A stretch of 64,000 nucleotides of DNA. Source: an uncultured Dysgonomonas sp. (GTDB lineage Bacteria > Bacteroidota > Bacteroidia > Bacteroidales > Dysgonomonadaceae). Under the pieces are notes generated by a model. It made no database searches, was not told where the DNA came from, and saw nothing but the letters and a program-made list of their open reading frames with translations. The stretch lies in assembly GCF_934668725.1 (NCBI RefSeq), contig NZ_CAKUOF010000018.1, positions 1 to 64,000 of the forward strand, given 5' to 3'. The translations under genes were made by a program, and so were the position numbers. Below are positions 34,346 through 41,987 of this stretch, piece by piece (position 1 is the stretch's first letter; every line of letters starts with the position of its first letter).

Positions 34346-34401
34346 GTTGACGGTTCAAGTAAATCAGACTGTTAGCTAGTCAATTTAAAAGATATAATAA
34401 A

Positions 34402-34416
34402 AAGGTCTGAGACCTT
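34402..34416 (+). repeat. Short palindrome in the pdxA leader, perfect copy
   Basis: AAGGTCTGAGACCTT is a perfect 6-bp inverted repeat around TGA, preceded by an A run, 32 bases before the pdxA ATG. Confidence 0.82.
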
Positions 34417-34448
34417 AATATACGAATTACTTAGAAAAAACTAATATA

Positions 34449-35540
34449 ATGATAAAAGTAGGAATTACACACGGTGACATAAACGGTATTGGCTATGAAG
34501 TCATACTTAAAACGTTTGGAGATCTCCGTATTGCGGAATTATGCATTCCCGTAATATATGGATCAACAAAAGTGGCAGCCTATCATCGCAAAGCTTTAGA
34601 ATTACCTCCGGTGACCTTCAACCTGATTCAGGAAGCGAATGAAGCGGAGATAAATAAAGTGAATGTTATTAATTGTATTCCCGATGATATCAAGGTCGAA
34701 CTCGGAAAGTCAACCAAAGCAGCAGGTGATGCTTCGTTAAGCTCATTGGAAAGGGCTACAGCAGATCTGGCTGCCGGATTGATTGATGTATTGGTTACAG
34801 CACCTATCAACAAGGATAATATTCAACAAGATACTTTCCATTTTCCGGGTCATACCGAATATCTGGAAAAGAAATTCGGACAGGATACGTCAAAATCTCT
34901 AATGATTCTTGCAAAAGAAGACCTAAGAGTTGCACTTGTTACAGGTCATCTTCCTTTAGGTAAAGTTGCCGAAAGCATCACTAAAGAAAAGGTTAAACAA
35001 ACAATCGACATATTTAATAAATCGTTACTTCGCGATTTTAATATCGATAAACCCCGCATTGCAGTACTTTCATTGAACCCCCATGCTGGAGAAAATGGTT
35101 TATTGGGAACGGAAGAGAACGACATTATTATTCCGGCTCTGCGCGAAATGGAAGAAAGTGGCGTTTTATGCTTTGGGCCTTATGCTGCCGATGGTTTTTT
35201 CGGATCAGGACGCTTTAAATCTTTTGATGGTATATTGGCTATGTACCACGATCAGGGTTTGGTACCTTTCAAGACTCTGGCAATGGAAGAAGGTGTTAAC
35301 TTTACCGCAGGTTTGCCTATTGTTCGTACATCTCCCGCGCATGGTACTGCTTATAATATTGCAGGTAAAAACGAAGCATCAGAGGATTCGTTCCGACAAG
35401 CAATTTATATGGCCATTGACACTTTGCGTAATCGCAAAGAGTATGATAAAGCTCATGCCAATCCTTTGAGAAAAATGTATTATGAAAAGGGGGGCGATAA
35501 CGAAGTCTTGGATTTGACAAAAGAAGAATCGGCAGACTGA
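34449..35540 (+). CDS. pdxA: 4-hydroxythreonine-4-phosphate dehydrogenase
   Basis: PdxA oxidises 4-phosphohydroxy-L-threonine to the substrate used by PdxJ in the B6 pathway. The 363-residue metalloenzyme has the start KVGITHGDINGIGYEVI, the metal-site histidines in FPGHTEYLE, LSLNPHAGENG and MYHDQGLVPFK, and the phosphate site TSPAHGTAYNIAGK. Length is normal, with a charged tail. Together with pdxJ at 2.9 kb it marks the DXP-dependent route, and both genes carry the same palindrome in their leaders. Confidence 0.97.
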   Translation: MIKVGITHGDINGIGYEVILKTFGDLRIAELCIPVIYGSTKVAAYHRKALELPPVTFNLIQEANEAEINKVNVINCIPDDIKVELGKSTKAAGDASLSSLERATADLAAGLIDVLVTAPINKDNIQQDTFHFPGHTEYLEKKFGQDTSKSLMILAKEDLRVALVTGHLPLGKVAESITKEKVKQTIDIFNKSLLRDFNIDKPRIAVLSLNPHAGENGLLGTEENDIIIPALREMEESGVLCFGPYAADGFFGSGRFKSFDGILAMYHDQGLVPFKTLAMEEGVNFTAGLPIVRTSPAHGTAYNIAGKNEASEDSFRQAIYMAIDTLRNRKEYDKAHANPLRKMYYEKGGDNEVLDLTKEESAD

Positions 35541-35598
35541 TACTATTATAATACTAGGATGTAGTATATATATCCTGAATAAAAATATATTGGGCGTT

Positions 35599-35614
35599 AG
35601 AATATGCCCCTACA
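35599..35614 (+). repeat. Leader repeat AGAATATGCCCCTACA, plus-strand copy
   Basis: The 16-base sequence lies 12 bases before the nucleotidyltransferase start. The identical 16 bases occur in reverse orientation at 46688-46703. GGGC/GCCC and TGTAG/CTACA arms nearby suggest a REP-like hairpin. Confidence 0.7.
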
Positions 35615-35626
35615 ACAACAAATAAG

Positions 35627-36322
35627 ATGAATTATGCAATAATAGCTGCCGGAGAAGGTTCTAGGTTAGCACAAGAAGGGGTTAAACTACCAAAACCTCT
35701 GGTAAAACTAAATGGCGTGGAGATGATTCGCCGTCTTATTGATATTTTTGCAAAGAACCAAGCTGATTCTATTAGCATCATTGTAAATGAGGAAATGAAA
35801 GCAGTGCAAGAATACGTAAATCAAATAAAACTGGATATCCCACTAAATATTGTTATAAAATCGACACCCAGTTCAATGCATAGCTTCTTTGAATTGAGGG
35901 AGTTTCTGCGTGAAGGTAAATTTTGCTTAACTACGGTTGATACAATATTTAAAGAAGACGATTTCGAGCAATATATCAAAGCGTTCATTGCTGATGCCGA
36001 ATCAGACGGTATGATGGCTGTAACCGATTATATTGATGATGAGAAACCTCTCTATGTAGATGTCAATCAAAATATGCAAATTACAGGATTTCTGGATAAT
36101 TCGGATGCATGTAAATATATTTCGGGAGGTATATACGGATTAACGCCCAAAGCAATAGATACGCTCGAAAACTGTTTATCTTCGGGGCAATCGCGTATGC
36201 GTAATTTTCAACGTCAATTAGTGGCCGATGGACTACTTTTAAAGGCATATCCTTTTCCGAAGATTGTGGATGTCGATCATGCCGAAGATATTGTAAAGGC
36301 TGAAGCTTTTCTTCGAAATTAA
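35627..36322 (+). CDS. Nucleotidyltransferase, probable CTP:inositol-1-phosphate cytidylyltransferase
   Basis: This 231-residue single-domain sugar-nucleotidyltransferase fold has the NTP-binding start AIIAAGEGSRLAQEG with KLPKPLV (lysine anchor). The mid-domain TTVDTIF and the end VDHAEDIVKAEAFL match the MobA/IspD/IPCT-like group. First gene of the inositol-lipid cluster. Its size and context resemble the N-terminal half of bifunctional IPCT-DIPPS enzymes, with the CDP-alcohol phosphotransferase two genes on as the other half. CDP-inositol as product is inference; another CDP-alcohol is possible. A REP-like repeat sits in its leader. Confidence 0.8.
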   Translation: MNYAIIAAGEGSRLAQEGVKLPKPLVKLNGVEMIRRLIDIFAKNQADSISIIVNEEMKAVQEYVNQIKLDIPLNIVIKSTPSSMHSFFELREFLREGKFCLTTVDTIFKEDDFEQYIKAFIADAESDGMMAVTDYIDDEKPLYVDVNQNMQITGFLDNSDACKYISGGIYGLTPKAIDTLENCLSSGQSRMRNFQRQLVADGLLLKAYPFPKIVDVDHAEDIVKAEAFLRN

Positions 36323-36367
36323 GTAAACAGGAAATCAAAAAGTAGCGCAATTATATTTTAAATAATC

Positions 36368-37234
36368 ATGTCTAAAGGAAAATTAACAGGGATAAAGCGA
36401 CAAACTAAATATTCGCCTAACCATATTGGTAATGATGGTACTATCTATAATCTTACAGCACAATGTTTGCGTGAGATGGGATATGATGTACAGGATTATA
36501 CCGAGTCCGAATTTGTATTGAGCGATATCAGAGATAAGTATATTTTTGATATGGCTCGTGATAAGAGTACAATCAAGTGGTTAAAACATTTAGAAGATAC
36601 CGGTTCGGTTGTTATTAACTCTGCATATGGTATCGAGAACTGTACACGAGGAAAAATGACACGTATGCTTATGGATAACAAGATACCTCATCCTGAAAGT
36701 ATAATTATAGATTGCAATGAAGATCCTACCCAATTGCTCGAAGAAATGGAAGCTAATGCTTACTGGATTAAAAGAGGTGATTTTCATGCCATTCACCGTG
36801 AAGATGTGGCTTTTGCCAGAAGTATTACCGAAGCTAAGGAGATATTAAAAGAGTTTGCTTTCAGAGGAATACCCAATGCTGTTATCAATGAACATCTTGT
36901 GGGAGATTTGGTGAAATTCTACGGAGTAGCCGATACCGATTTCTTTTATCATTTTTACCCTTTCGACCTAAGTCATAGTAAGTTTGGATTAGAGGAAATA
37001 AACGGAGCTGCTAATCAGTACCCATTCTCTGTTGATGCCTTGAAGGGAGCATGCGATAAAGCAGGAGAAATTCTTAATATAAAAATATATGGTGGCGATT
37101 GTGTTGTTGCAAAAGACGGATCATTCAAGATTATAGATTTTAATGACTGGCCTAGTTTTGCCCCTTGTCGTGAGCAAGCTGCTCCCAAGATTGCAGAGTG
37201 TATAGACAAGCATGTACAAAAGAACTTAAGATAA
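36368..37234 (+). CDS. ATP-grasp enzyme of the inositol-lipid cluster
   Basis: This 288-residue cytoplasmic protein has an ATP-grasp C-terminal half. YWIKRGDFHAIHREDV looks like the ATP lysine strand, VINEHLVGDLVKFYGV the second, and IYGGDCVVAKDGSFKIIDFNDWPSF holds the metal-binding Asp and Asn residues. ATP-grasp enzymes join a carboxylate to an amine or thiol through an acyl phosphate, or phosphorylate sugars and inositols (the inositol 1,3,4-trisphosphate kinase fold is related). An inositol-phosphate kinase role is therefore possible. It sits between nucleotidyltransferase and CDP-alcohol phosphotransferase genes, with gaps of 45 and 16 bases. Confidence 0.75.
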   Translation: MSKGKLTGIKRQTKYSPNHIGNDGTIYNLTAQCLREMGYDVQDYTESEFVLSDIRDKYIFDMARDKSTIKWLKHLEDTGSVVINSAYGIENCTRGKMTRMLMDNKIPHPESIIIDCNEDPTQLLEEMEANAYWIKRGDFHAIHREDVAFARSITEAKEILKEFAFRGIPNAVINEHLVGDLVKFYGVADTDFFYHFYPFDLSHSKFGLEEINGAANQYPFSVDALKGACDKAGEILNIKIYGGDCVVAKDGSFKIIDFNDWPSFAPCREQAAPKIAECIDKHVQKNLR

Positions 37235-37250
37235 CGCAAACCTTAAATCA

Positions 37251-38165
37251 ATGGAACAAAATAAACCGTCTTTGGAGTCTACGCTCAAATCGTCGGACAC
37301 AGAAGAGTTTATCGATATTTATTTTTATCGCCCAATAGGTTATAGATGGGCACTGCTCTTTCAAAAACTGGGAGTAACACCCAATGCAGTTACTATAGCA
37401 AGTATTTTCATCGGTGTAGGTTCGGGTATCTGTTTCTACTTTGATAACTTATGGCTTACCCTTTTGGGTATATTCTTACTCGTTTGGGCAAATTCGTTTG
37501 ATAGTGCCGATGGACAATTGGCTCGTATGACCAAGCAGTTTTCCGCATTAGGCAGGGTACTCGATGGCTTTGCCGGAAATCTCTGGTTTGCGTCTATTTA
37601 TATTGCCATTTGTATGCGTCTTTTCCCTGTATGGGGATGGAGTATTTGGGCTTTAGCTGTTATCACGGGGTACTTTCATAGTAAACAGGCTTCTATGGCC
37701 GATTATTACAGGAACATACACTTGCTATTTTTGAAAGGAAAATCGGGAAGTGAATTGGATAATAGTGCCGAACTGAGAGATAAAAACCTGGAATTGACAT
37801 GGGGGGCTAACTTCTGGGAGAAGCTGGTTCTTACCTTTTACCTTAATTATACTAAAGGTCAGGAAAGCTGGTCGGCAAATTTTCAGGAAATGTTTAAACT
37901 ATTGAAAAGCCGGTTTGGAGAAACGGCTCCTGAGCAATTTAGAGCTGCTTTCAGAGAAAAAAGCTTACCTTTGATGAAATGGACAAATATTTTGTCTTTT
38001 AATACACGGGCAATAGCTTTATTTGTTGCCGTACTTATTAAGCAACCTTGGTTATACTTTGTTTTTGAGCTCGTTGTTCTTAATGTAATTTTGGTATATA
38101 TGGTTTCATGCCATGAAAAAATATGTAAGACATTTACAAAGGAGCTAGAACAAGGTAAATATTAA
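37251..38165 (+). CDS. CDP-alcohol phosphotransferase (phosphatidylinositol-type synthase)
   Basis: This 304-residue membrane enzyme moves a phosphoalcohol from a CDP-alcohol to an acceptor lipid or alcohol. The signature is FDSADGQLARMTKQFSALGR, continuing VLDGFAGN. The first three Asp residues and G-R are in place (D84, D87 and D109 by count), but the fourth Asp, where the family has D-x3-D, is Gly. Several membrane helices follow. In the inositol cluster it should make phosphatidylinositol or its phosphate. The altered signature may mean a different base or substrate. 16 bases follow the ATP-grasp gene, and the HAD gene starts 20 bases later. Confidence 0.85.
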   Translation: MEQNKPSLESTLKSSDTEEFIDIYFYRPIGYRWALLFQKLGVTPNAVTIASIFIGVGSGICFYFDNLWLTLLGIFLLVWANSFDSADGQLARMTKQFSALGRVLDGFAGNLWFASIYIAICMRLFPVWGWSIWALAVITGYFHSKQASMADYYRNIHLLFLKGKSGSELDNSAELRDKNLELTWGANFWEKLVLTFYLNYTKGQESWSANFQEMFKLLKSRFGETAPEQFRAAFREKSLPLMKWTNILSFNTRAIALFVAVLIKQPWLYFVFELVVLNVILVYMVSCHEKICKTFTKELEQGKY

Positions 38166-38185
38166 AAATCATACGTCAATATAAT

Positions 38186-38911
38186 ATGTTTGAATTAGAA
38201 AAAGTAAAAGGCATTATTTTCGATTACGGAGGTACCATTGACAGCAATGGGAAACATTGGGCAGAAGTACTATGGGAGGCTTATCAGGATATGAAAGTGC
38301 CCGTAACCAAAGAAGTTTTTCGCGAAGCCTTTGTATATGTTGAGCGTTATTTAGCTGTACATCCGGATGTGCAACCGAATCACAACTTCTTCGAATTATT
38401 GAAAATAAAGACAGACCTTCAGATTAGTTATTTGATCGAACAGAATATATTGGAGAATAATGATAAAACATCAAGCTATTCCCTTGCTATTTCGACGCAA
38501 TGTTATAACTTTGCCAAAGAGATTATAAGCAAAGAGAAAGTGATTTTGAGTGCTTTACGAGATCGTTACCCAATGGTGCTAGTATCTAATTTCTATGGAA
38601 ATGTACAAGCTGTATTAAAGGATTTCGGTTTGCTTGAGTTCTTTGACGATATTATTGAATCGGCTGTTGTAGGAGTTAGAAAACCCGATCCTGCTATATT
38701 TGGTTTAGGAGTGGATAAATTGAATATTCCTGCTTCAAATATAGTTGTGATAGGAGATTCCCATACAAAAGATATAGTACCGGCATCTAAAAACGGATGT
38801 CAAACTATTTGGTTAAAAGGTCCGGGATGGGGTGATGATGAAGAAAATGCGACAGCAGATGTCATTATTACAGATTTCATGGAGTTGAAAGATGTTTTTC
38901 AACTGAATTAA
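38186..38911 (+). CDS. HAD-superfamily hydrolase, candidate phosphatidylinositol-phosphate phosphatase
   Basis: This 241-residue HAD protein has motif I as IIFDYGGTIDSNG, where the second Asp of DxDxT is Gly. It also has motif II VLVSNFYG, motif III RKPDPAIFG and motif IV VVIGDSHTKDI. The cap is alpha-helical (about residues 18-110). The Bacteroides thetaiotaomicron inositol-lipid cluster includes a HAD-type phosphatase that turns phosphatidylinositol phosphate into phosphatidylinositol; by position this would be the counterpart. The missing acid/base Asp suggests either a non-phosphatase reaction or another acid. Confidence 0.8.
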   Translation: MFELEKVKGIIFDYGGTIDSNGKHWAEVLWEAYQDMKVPVTKEVFREAFVYVERYLAVHPDVQPNHNFFELLKIKTDLQISYLIEQNILENNDKTSSYSLAISTQCYNFAKEIISKEKVILSALRDRYPMVLVSNFYGNVQAVLKDFGLLEFFDDIIESAVVGVRKPDPAIFGLGVDKLNIPASNIVVIGDSHTKDIVPASKNGCQTIWLKGPGWGDDEENATADVIITDFMELKDVFQLN

Positions 38912-39222
38912 GGATATTAAACTGTTATATTGTGACAGGTCTTATTTGAAGCGTTAGATAAGATATTGAAAAGGTAATAAACCTTACTTGTATATTTTGG
39001 TAGTATTATAGTGTTAGTTGTAATGTCAATTTTCAATAATGGAGACTAAGTTATTTAGTTGAAAAGCCCGGGTTGGGAGAATAAAATGGAAAGAGGTATT
39101 CGCTGAAGCTATTCTATTATATGTGATTTTATGAATTCAGGTAATACTTACCTGATGAAATGATTTCACCAGTTTAAAGGATTGCTGCGGGTTGCAGTAA
39201 ATTTTAAAATTAAATTAAAAAA
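38912..39222. other. 311-base leader region of inositol-phosphate synthase
   Basis: No gene is visible. Elements are a loose AAGGTAATAAACCTT palindrome (38971-38985), TCAGGTAA/TTACCTGA (39137-39155) and TTGCTGC/GCAGTAA (39182-39200). The last two stems lie just before the start codon and could form a structured leader. Confidence 0.55.
38971..38985 (+). repeat. Short palindrome, loose copy
   Basis: AAGGTAATAAACCTT retains the AAGGT/ACCTT arms of the family but not the GAC centre. Confidence 0.4.
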
Positions 39223-40521
39223 ATGGAAAAAGTACAAGTGAAAGAAGCCAAAGGTAAACTTGGTGTTCTTGTTGTCGGAGTTGGTGGTGCAGTAGCATCT
39301 ACATTTATTGCAGGTACATTAATTTCTCGTAAAGGGTTAGGTGTTCCTGTTGGGTCAATCACTCAATTAGCAACAATGCGTTTGGGTAAAAGAGAAGAAA
39401 ACCGCTTCCCGAAGATTAAAGATGCAGTGCCTTTGGCCGATCTTAATGATATCGTTTTTGGAGGATGGGATCTTTTCGAAGATGATGTTTATAAAGCAGC
39501 TAAACATGCTGAAGTATTGACAGATGAAGATCTAAACAAAGTGAAAGATGAGCTTTCGGCTATCAAACCAATGAAAGCTGTATTCGATCAGAACTTCGTA
39601 AAAAGACTTCATGGTACATGGGTAAAACAAGCTCCTACTAAATGGGACTTGATGGAACAAGTAAGAGAAGACATCCGTAACTTCAAAAAAGAAAATAACT
39701 GTGATAGAATAGTTATGATCTGGTGCGGTAGTACAGAAGTATTTACTCCTCTAGGTGAGATTCATAAGACTCTTTCTGCTTTTGAAAAAGCAATGAAAGA
39801 AAATCATGCAGATATTGCTCCATCTAACTTATATGCTTATGCAGCGATTGCAGAAGGTGTAGGTTATATTAATGGTGCTCCTAACTTAACTGTTGATATT
39901 CCTGCAATGTGGGAATTCTCGGCACAAAAACAAGTTCCGATCTGTGGAAAAGACTTCAAGACTGGTCAAACTATGTTGAAGACTGTTCTTTCTCCTATGT
40001 TCAAAACTCGTATGTTAGGTCTTAGCGGATGGTTCTCTACAAATATTCTAGGTAACCGTGACGGAGAAGTTCTTGACGATCCGGGATCATTCAAAACAAA
40101 AGAAGAATCTAAATTATCAGTAATTGATAATATCCTTCAACCAGAATTATATCCTGAACTTTATGGTAATGTTTACCACAAAGTACGTATCAATTATTAT
40201 CCTCCTCGTAAGGATAATAAAGAAGGATGGGATAATATCGACTTATTTGGATGGTTAGGTTATCCAATGCAATTGAAAGTGGATTTCCTTTGCCGTGATT
40301 CTATCCTTGCAGCACCTTTGTGTCTTGACCTTGTGTTGTTCTCTGACCTTGCACAACGTGCAGGTATGAGCGGTATCCAAAGCTGGTTATCATTCTATTT
40401 CAAGAGCCCAATGCACGAAAAGAATCAAATTGCGGAGCACGATTTATTCATCCAATATGTGAAGTTAAAAAATACACTTCGCAAAATGATTGGTGAAGAA
40501 ACCGTAGACTTTATCGACTAA
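39223..40521 (+). CDS. myo-Inositol-1(3)-phosphate synthase
   Basis: This NAD-dependent enzyme cyclises glucose 6-phosphate to inositol phosphate. The 432-residue protein begins with the NAD-binding GVLVVGVGGAVASTFIAG and contains IVMIWCGSTEVF, the NAD/NDN-like ANLTVDIPAMWEFS region, KDFKTGQTMLKTVLSPMFKTRMLG and LGWFSTNILGNRDGEVL, all typical of the MIPS family. The presence of pgi at 31 kb fits the substrate supply. This is the last gene of the inositol cluster and is ended by a very strong hairpin. Because of the 311-base gap it probably also has its own promoter. Confidence 0.96.
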   Translation: MEKVQVKEAKGKLGVLVVGVGGAVASTFIAGTLISRKGLGVPVGSITQLATMRLGKREENRFPKIKDAVPLADLNDIVFGGWDLFEDDVYKAAKHAEVLTDEDLNKVKDELSAIKPMKAVFDQNFVKRLHGTWVKQAPTKWDLMEQVREDIRNFKKENNCDRIVMIWCGSTEVFTPLGEIHKTLSAFEKAMKENHADIAPSNLYAYAAIAEGVGYINGAPNLTVDIPAMWEFSAQKQVPICGKDFKTGQTMLKTVLSPMFKTRMLGLSGWFSTNILGNRDGEVLDDPGSFKTKEESKLSVIDNILQPELYPELYGNVYHKVRINYYPPRKDNKEGWDNIDLFGWLGYPMQLKVDFLCRDSILAAPLCLDLVLFSDLAQRAGMSGIQSWLSFYFKSPMHEKNQIAEHDLFIQYVKLKNTLRKMIGEETVDFID

Positions 40522-40544
40522 AATAGTATATCTATATAATTTGT

Positions 40545-40578
40545 AAGAAAGGAGGACTTAGTCCTCCTTTCTTTTTTC
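40545..40578 (+). terminator. Rho-independent terminator of the inositol cluster
   Basis: AAGAAAGGAGGAC pairs perfectly with GTCCTCCTTTCTT around TTA and is followed by T4. It lies 23 bases after the stop codon. Confidence 0.95.
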
Positions 40579-40683
40579 TCTAAGGGCTTAAATATTACAG
40601 AAAACATAAGCTTCTTTACATGAGAATTTTAAGTGTGCAAGGAATATCTAGCTGAAAATATTTATTAAAAAAGTATCTAAATA

Positions 40684-40715
40684 CTTGCATAATCTAAAAA
40701 AGAACCTTACTTTTG
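40684..40715 (+). promoter_or_regulatory. Promoter of tRNA-Arg
   Basis: TTG at 40685-40687 and TACTTTTG at 40708-40715 are 20 bases apart, and the tRNA starts 18 bases after the -7 box. Confidence 0.65.
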
Positions 40716-40732
40716 CAACGCATTAAAGCAAT

Positions 40733-40806
40733 GGCTACGTAGCTCAACTGAATAGAGCATCTGACTACGGATCAGAAGGTTACAGGTTTGAATCCTGTCG
40801 TGGTCA
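40733..40806 (+). tRNA. tRNA-Arg(ACG)
   Basis: The acceptor arm GGCTACG pairs with CGTGGTC, D stem GCTC/GAGC, anticodon stem TCTGA/TCAGA with loop CTACGGA (anticodon ACG), and a T arm with GGTTTGAATCC. CCA is not encoded. It has its own promoter and terminator. A34 needs conversion to inosine by TadA. Confidence 0.96.
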
Positions 40807-40811
40807 CTATT

Positions 40812-40847
40812 AAGCACTTATAACGGAAGTTGTAGGTGCTTTTTTGT
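40812..40847 (+). terminator. Terminator of tRNA-Arg
   Basis: AAGCACTTATAAC pairs with GTTGTAGGTGCTT (two G-T wobbles) around GGAA and ends in T6. Confidence 0.93.
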
Positions 40848-41005
40848 TATATTTAGATTAGTCTAATTCCAATCTAAATAATAAGCATAAATATTCTTGA
40901 ATTTGAAAAGCGAAAGTCGAGATTAAAACCATAGATACTTATCTACGAGATTGCTAATTATTAACTATATTTACTACAGTTATTAGTAAGTTAAAGTATT
41001 ACGAA

Positions 41006-41020
41006 TAGGTCTGCACCCTA
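41006..41020 (+). repeat. Short palindrome copy in the AraC leader, imperfect
   Basis: TAGGTCTGCACCCTA keeps the arms AGGTCTG...CCCTA, 13 bases before the AraC ATG. Confidence 0.55.
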
Positions 41021-41032
41021 AAATTACTAACC

Positions 41033-41923
41033 ATGGAAAATATTAAGAACTCAATCTTAAGAGAAGTTACTCCTTTATCTGACGAGGATTGTTTTATGAT
41101 TTTTTCGAGGGTGAAGCAAGAGTTTACATTCCCTATCCATATACATAAAGAATTTGAGCTTAATTTTATAGAAAATGGAGCAGGAGCCAAGCGTGTTGTC
41201 GGAGACAGTGTCGAAGATATAAGTGATTTGGAATTGACACTCATCGCAAGTCCAAATCTCGAGCATGGATGGTTTGATCATAACTGTACATCGAAAGAGA
41301 TAAAAGAGATAACCATTCAGTTTCATGGCGATTTATTGAACGACCATCTTCTTCAAAAGAATCAGTTCCGCTCAGTAAAGGAAATGTTTGCCAAAGCTGC
41401 TTATGGTATTGCTTTTTCGCGGGAAACAATAGAGAAAGTAAAAAGTCAAATGTACTCATTGGCTTCTGAACACGAAGGAGCCCATTCCGTTCTTAAGTTA
41501 TTTGCTATTTTGTATGATTTGTCGCAGTCTAAAGGGATGAGAGAGTTATCGAGCCGTTCCTTTAATATTAATGCCCAGAATTACGACAGCAGACGTATAG
41601 AGAGAGCGTACAGCTATATGTTGGCAAACTATAACCTGGATATCTGCCTGCTGGATGTAGCCAATCTGGTGGGAATGACAGGAGTCTCATTCAGTAGATT
41701 CCTAAAACAGCGAACAGGGCGTAATTTTATCGATTCGCTCAATGATATACGTCTGGGGCATGCAACCCGAATGTTGGTTGATACAACCCATAGTGTTGCC
41801 GAAATAGCCATCCAGTGTGGATTTAATAACCTATCTAATTTCAATCGTATTTTCAAAAAGAAGAAACAATGCACCCCCCGTGAATTCAGGGAGAATTATA
41901 AAGAATCGAAGTTCTTTTTATAA
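41033..41923 (+). CDS. AraC family transcriptional regulator
   Basis: This 296-residue protein has a cupin-like N-terminal sensor (FPIHIHKEFELNFIENGAG, SPNLEHGWF) and two helix-turn-helix motifs in the last 100 residues (ANYNLDICLLDVANLVGMTGVSFSRFLK; GHATRMLVDTTHSVAEIAIQCGFNNLSNFNRIFKKKKQCTPREF). Ligand-bound AraC proteins activate sugar catabolism genes. Lying beside the mannan PUL and convergent with its GH97 gene, it is the best local candidate regulator, but no operator site can be shown. It ends in a bidirectional hairpin. Confidence 0.93.
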   Translation: MENIKNSILREVTPLSDEDCFMIFSRVKQEFTFPIHIHKEFELNFIENGAGAKRVVGDSVEDISDLELTLIASPNLEHGWFDHNCTSKEIKEITIQFHGDLLNDHLLQKNQFRSVKEMFAKAAYGIAFSRETIEKVKSQMYSLASEHEGAHSVLKLFAILYDLSQSKGMRELSSRSFNINAQNYDSRRIERAYSYMLANYNLDICLLDVANLVGMTGVSFSRFLKQRTGRNFIDSLNDIRLGHATRMLVDTTHSVAEIAIQCGFNNLSNFNRIFKKKKQCTPREFRENYKESKFFL

Positions 41924-41927
41924 TAGA

Positions 41928-41966
41928 TAAAAGTAGAGTTTTCACATAGGAGAACCTACTTTTATT
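41928..41966. terminator. Bidirectional terminator between AraC and GH97 genes
   Basis: TAAAAGTAG..GTTTTC pairs with GGAGAAC.CTACTTTTA. T-rich flanks exist on both strands, serving the two convergent genes. Confidence 0.82.
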
Positions 41967-41987
41967 TTACAGAAAGGTAAATATTAA

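Noticed and set aside
36081..36350. Minus-strand frame across the nucleotidyltransferase end
   Set aside because: Shadow of a well-supported gene, with no conserved features.
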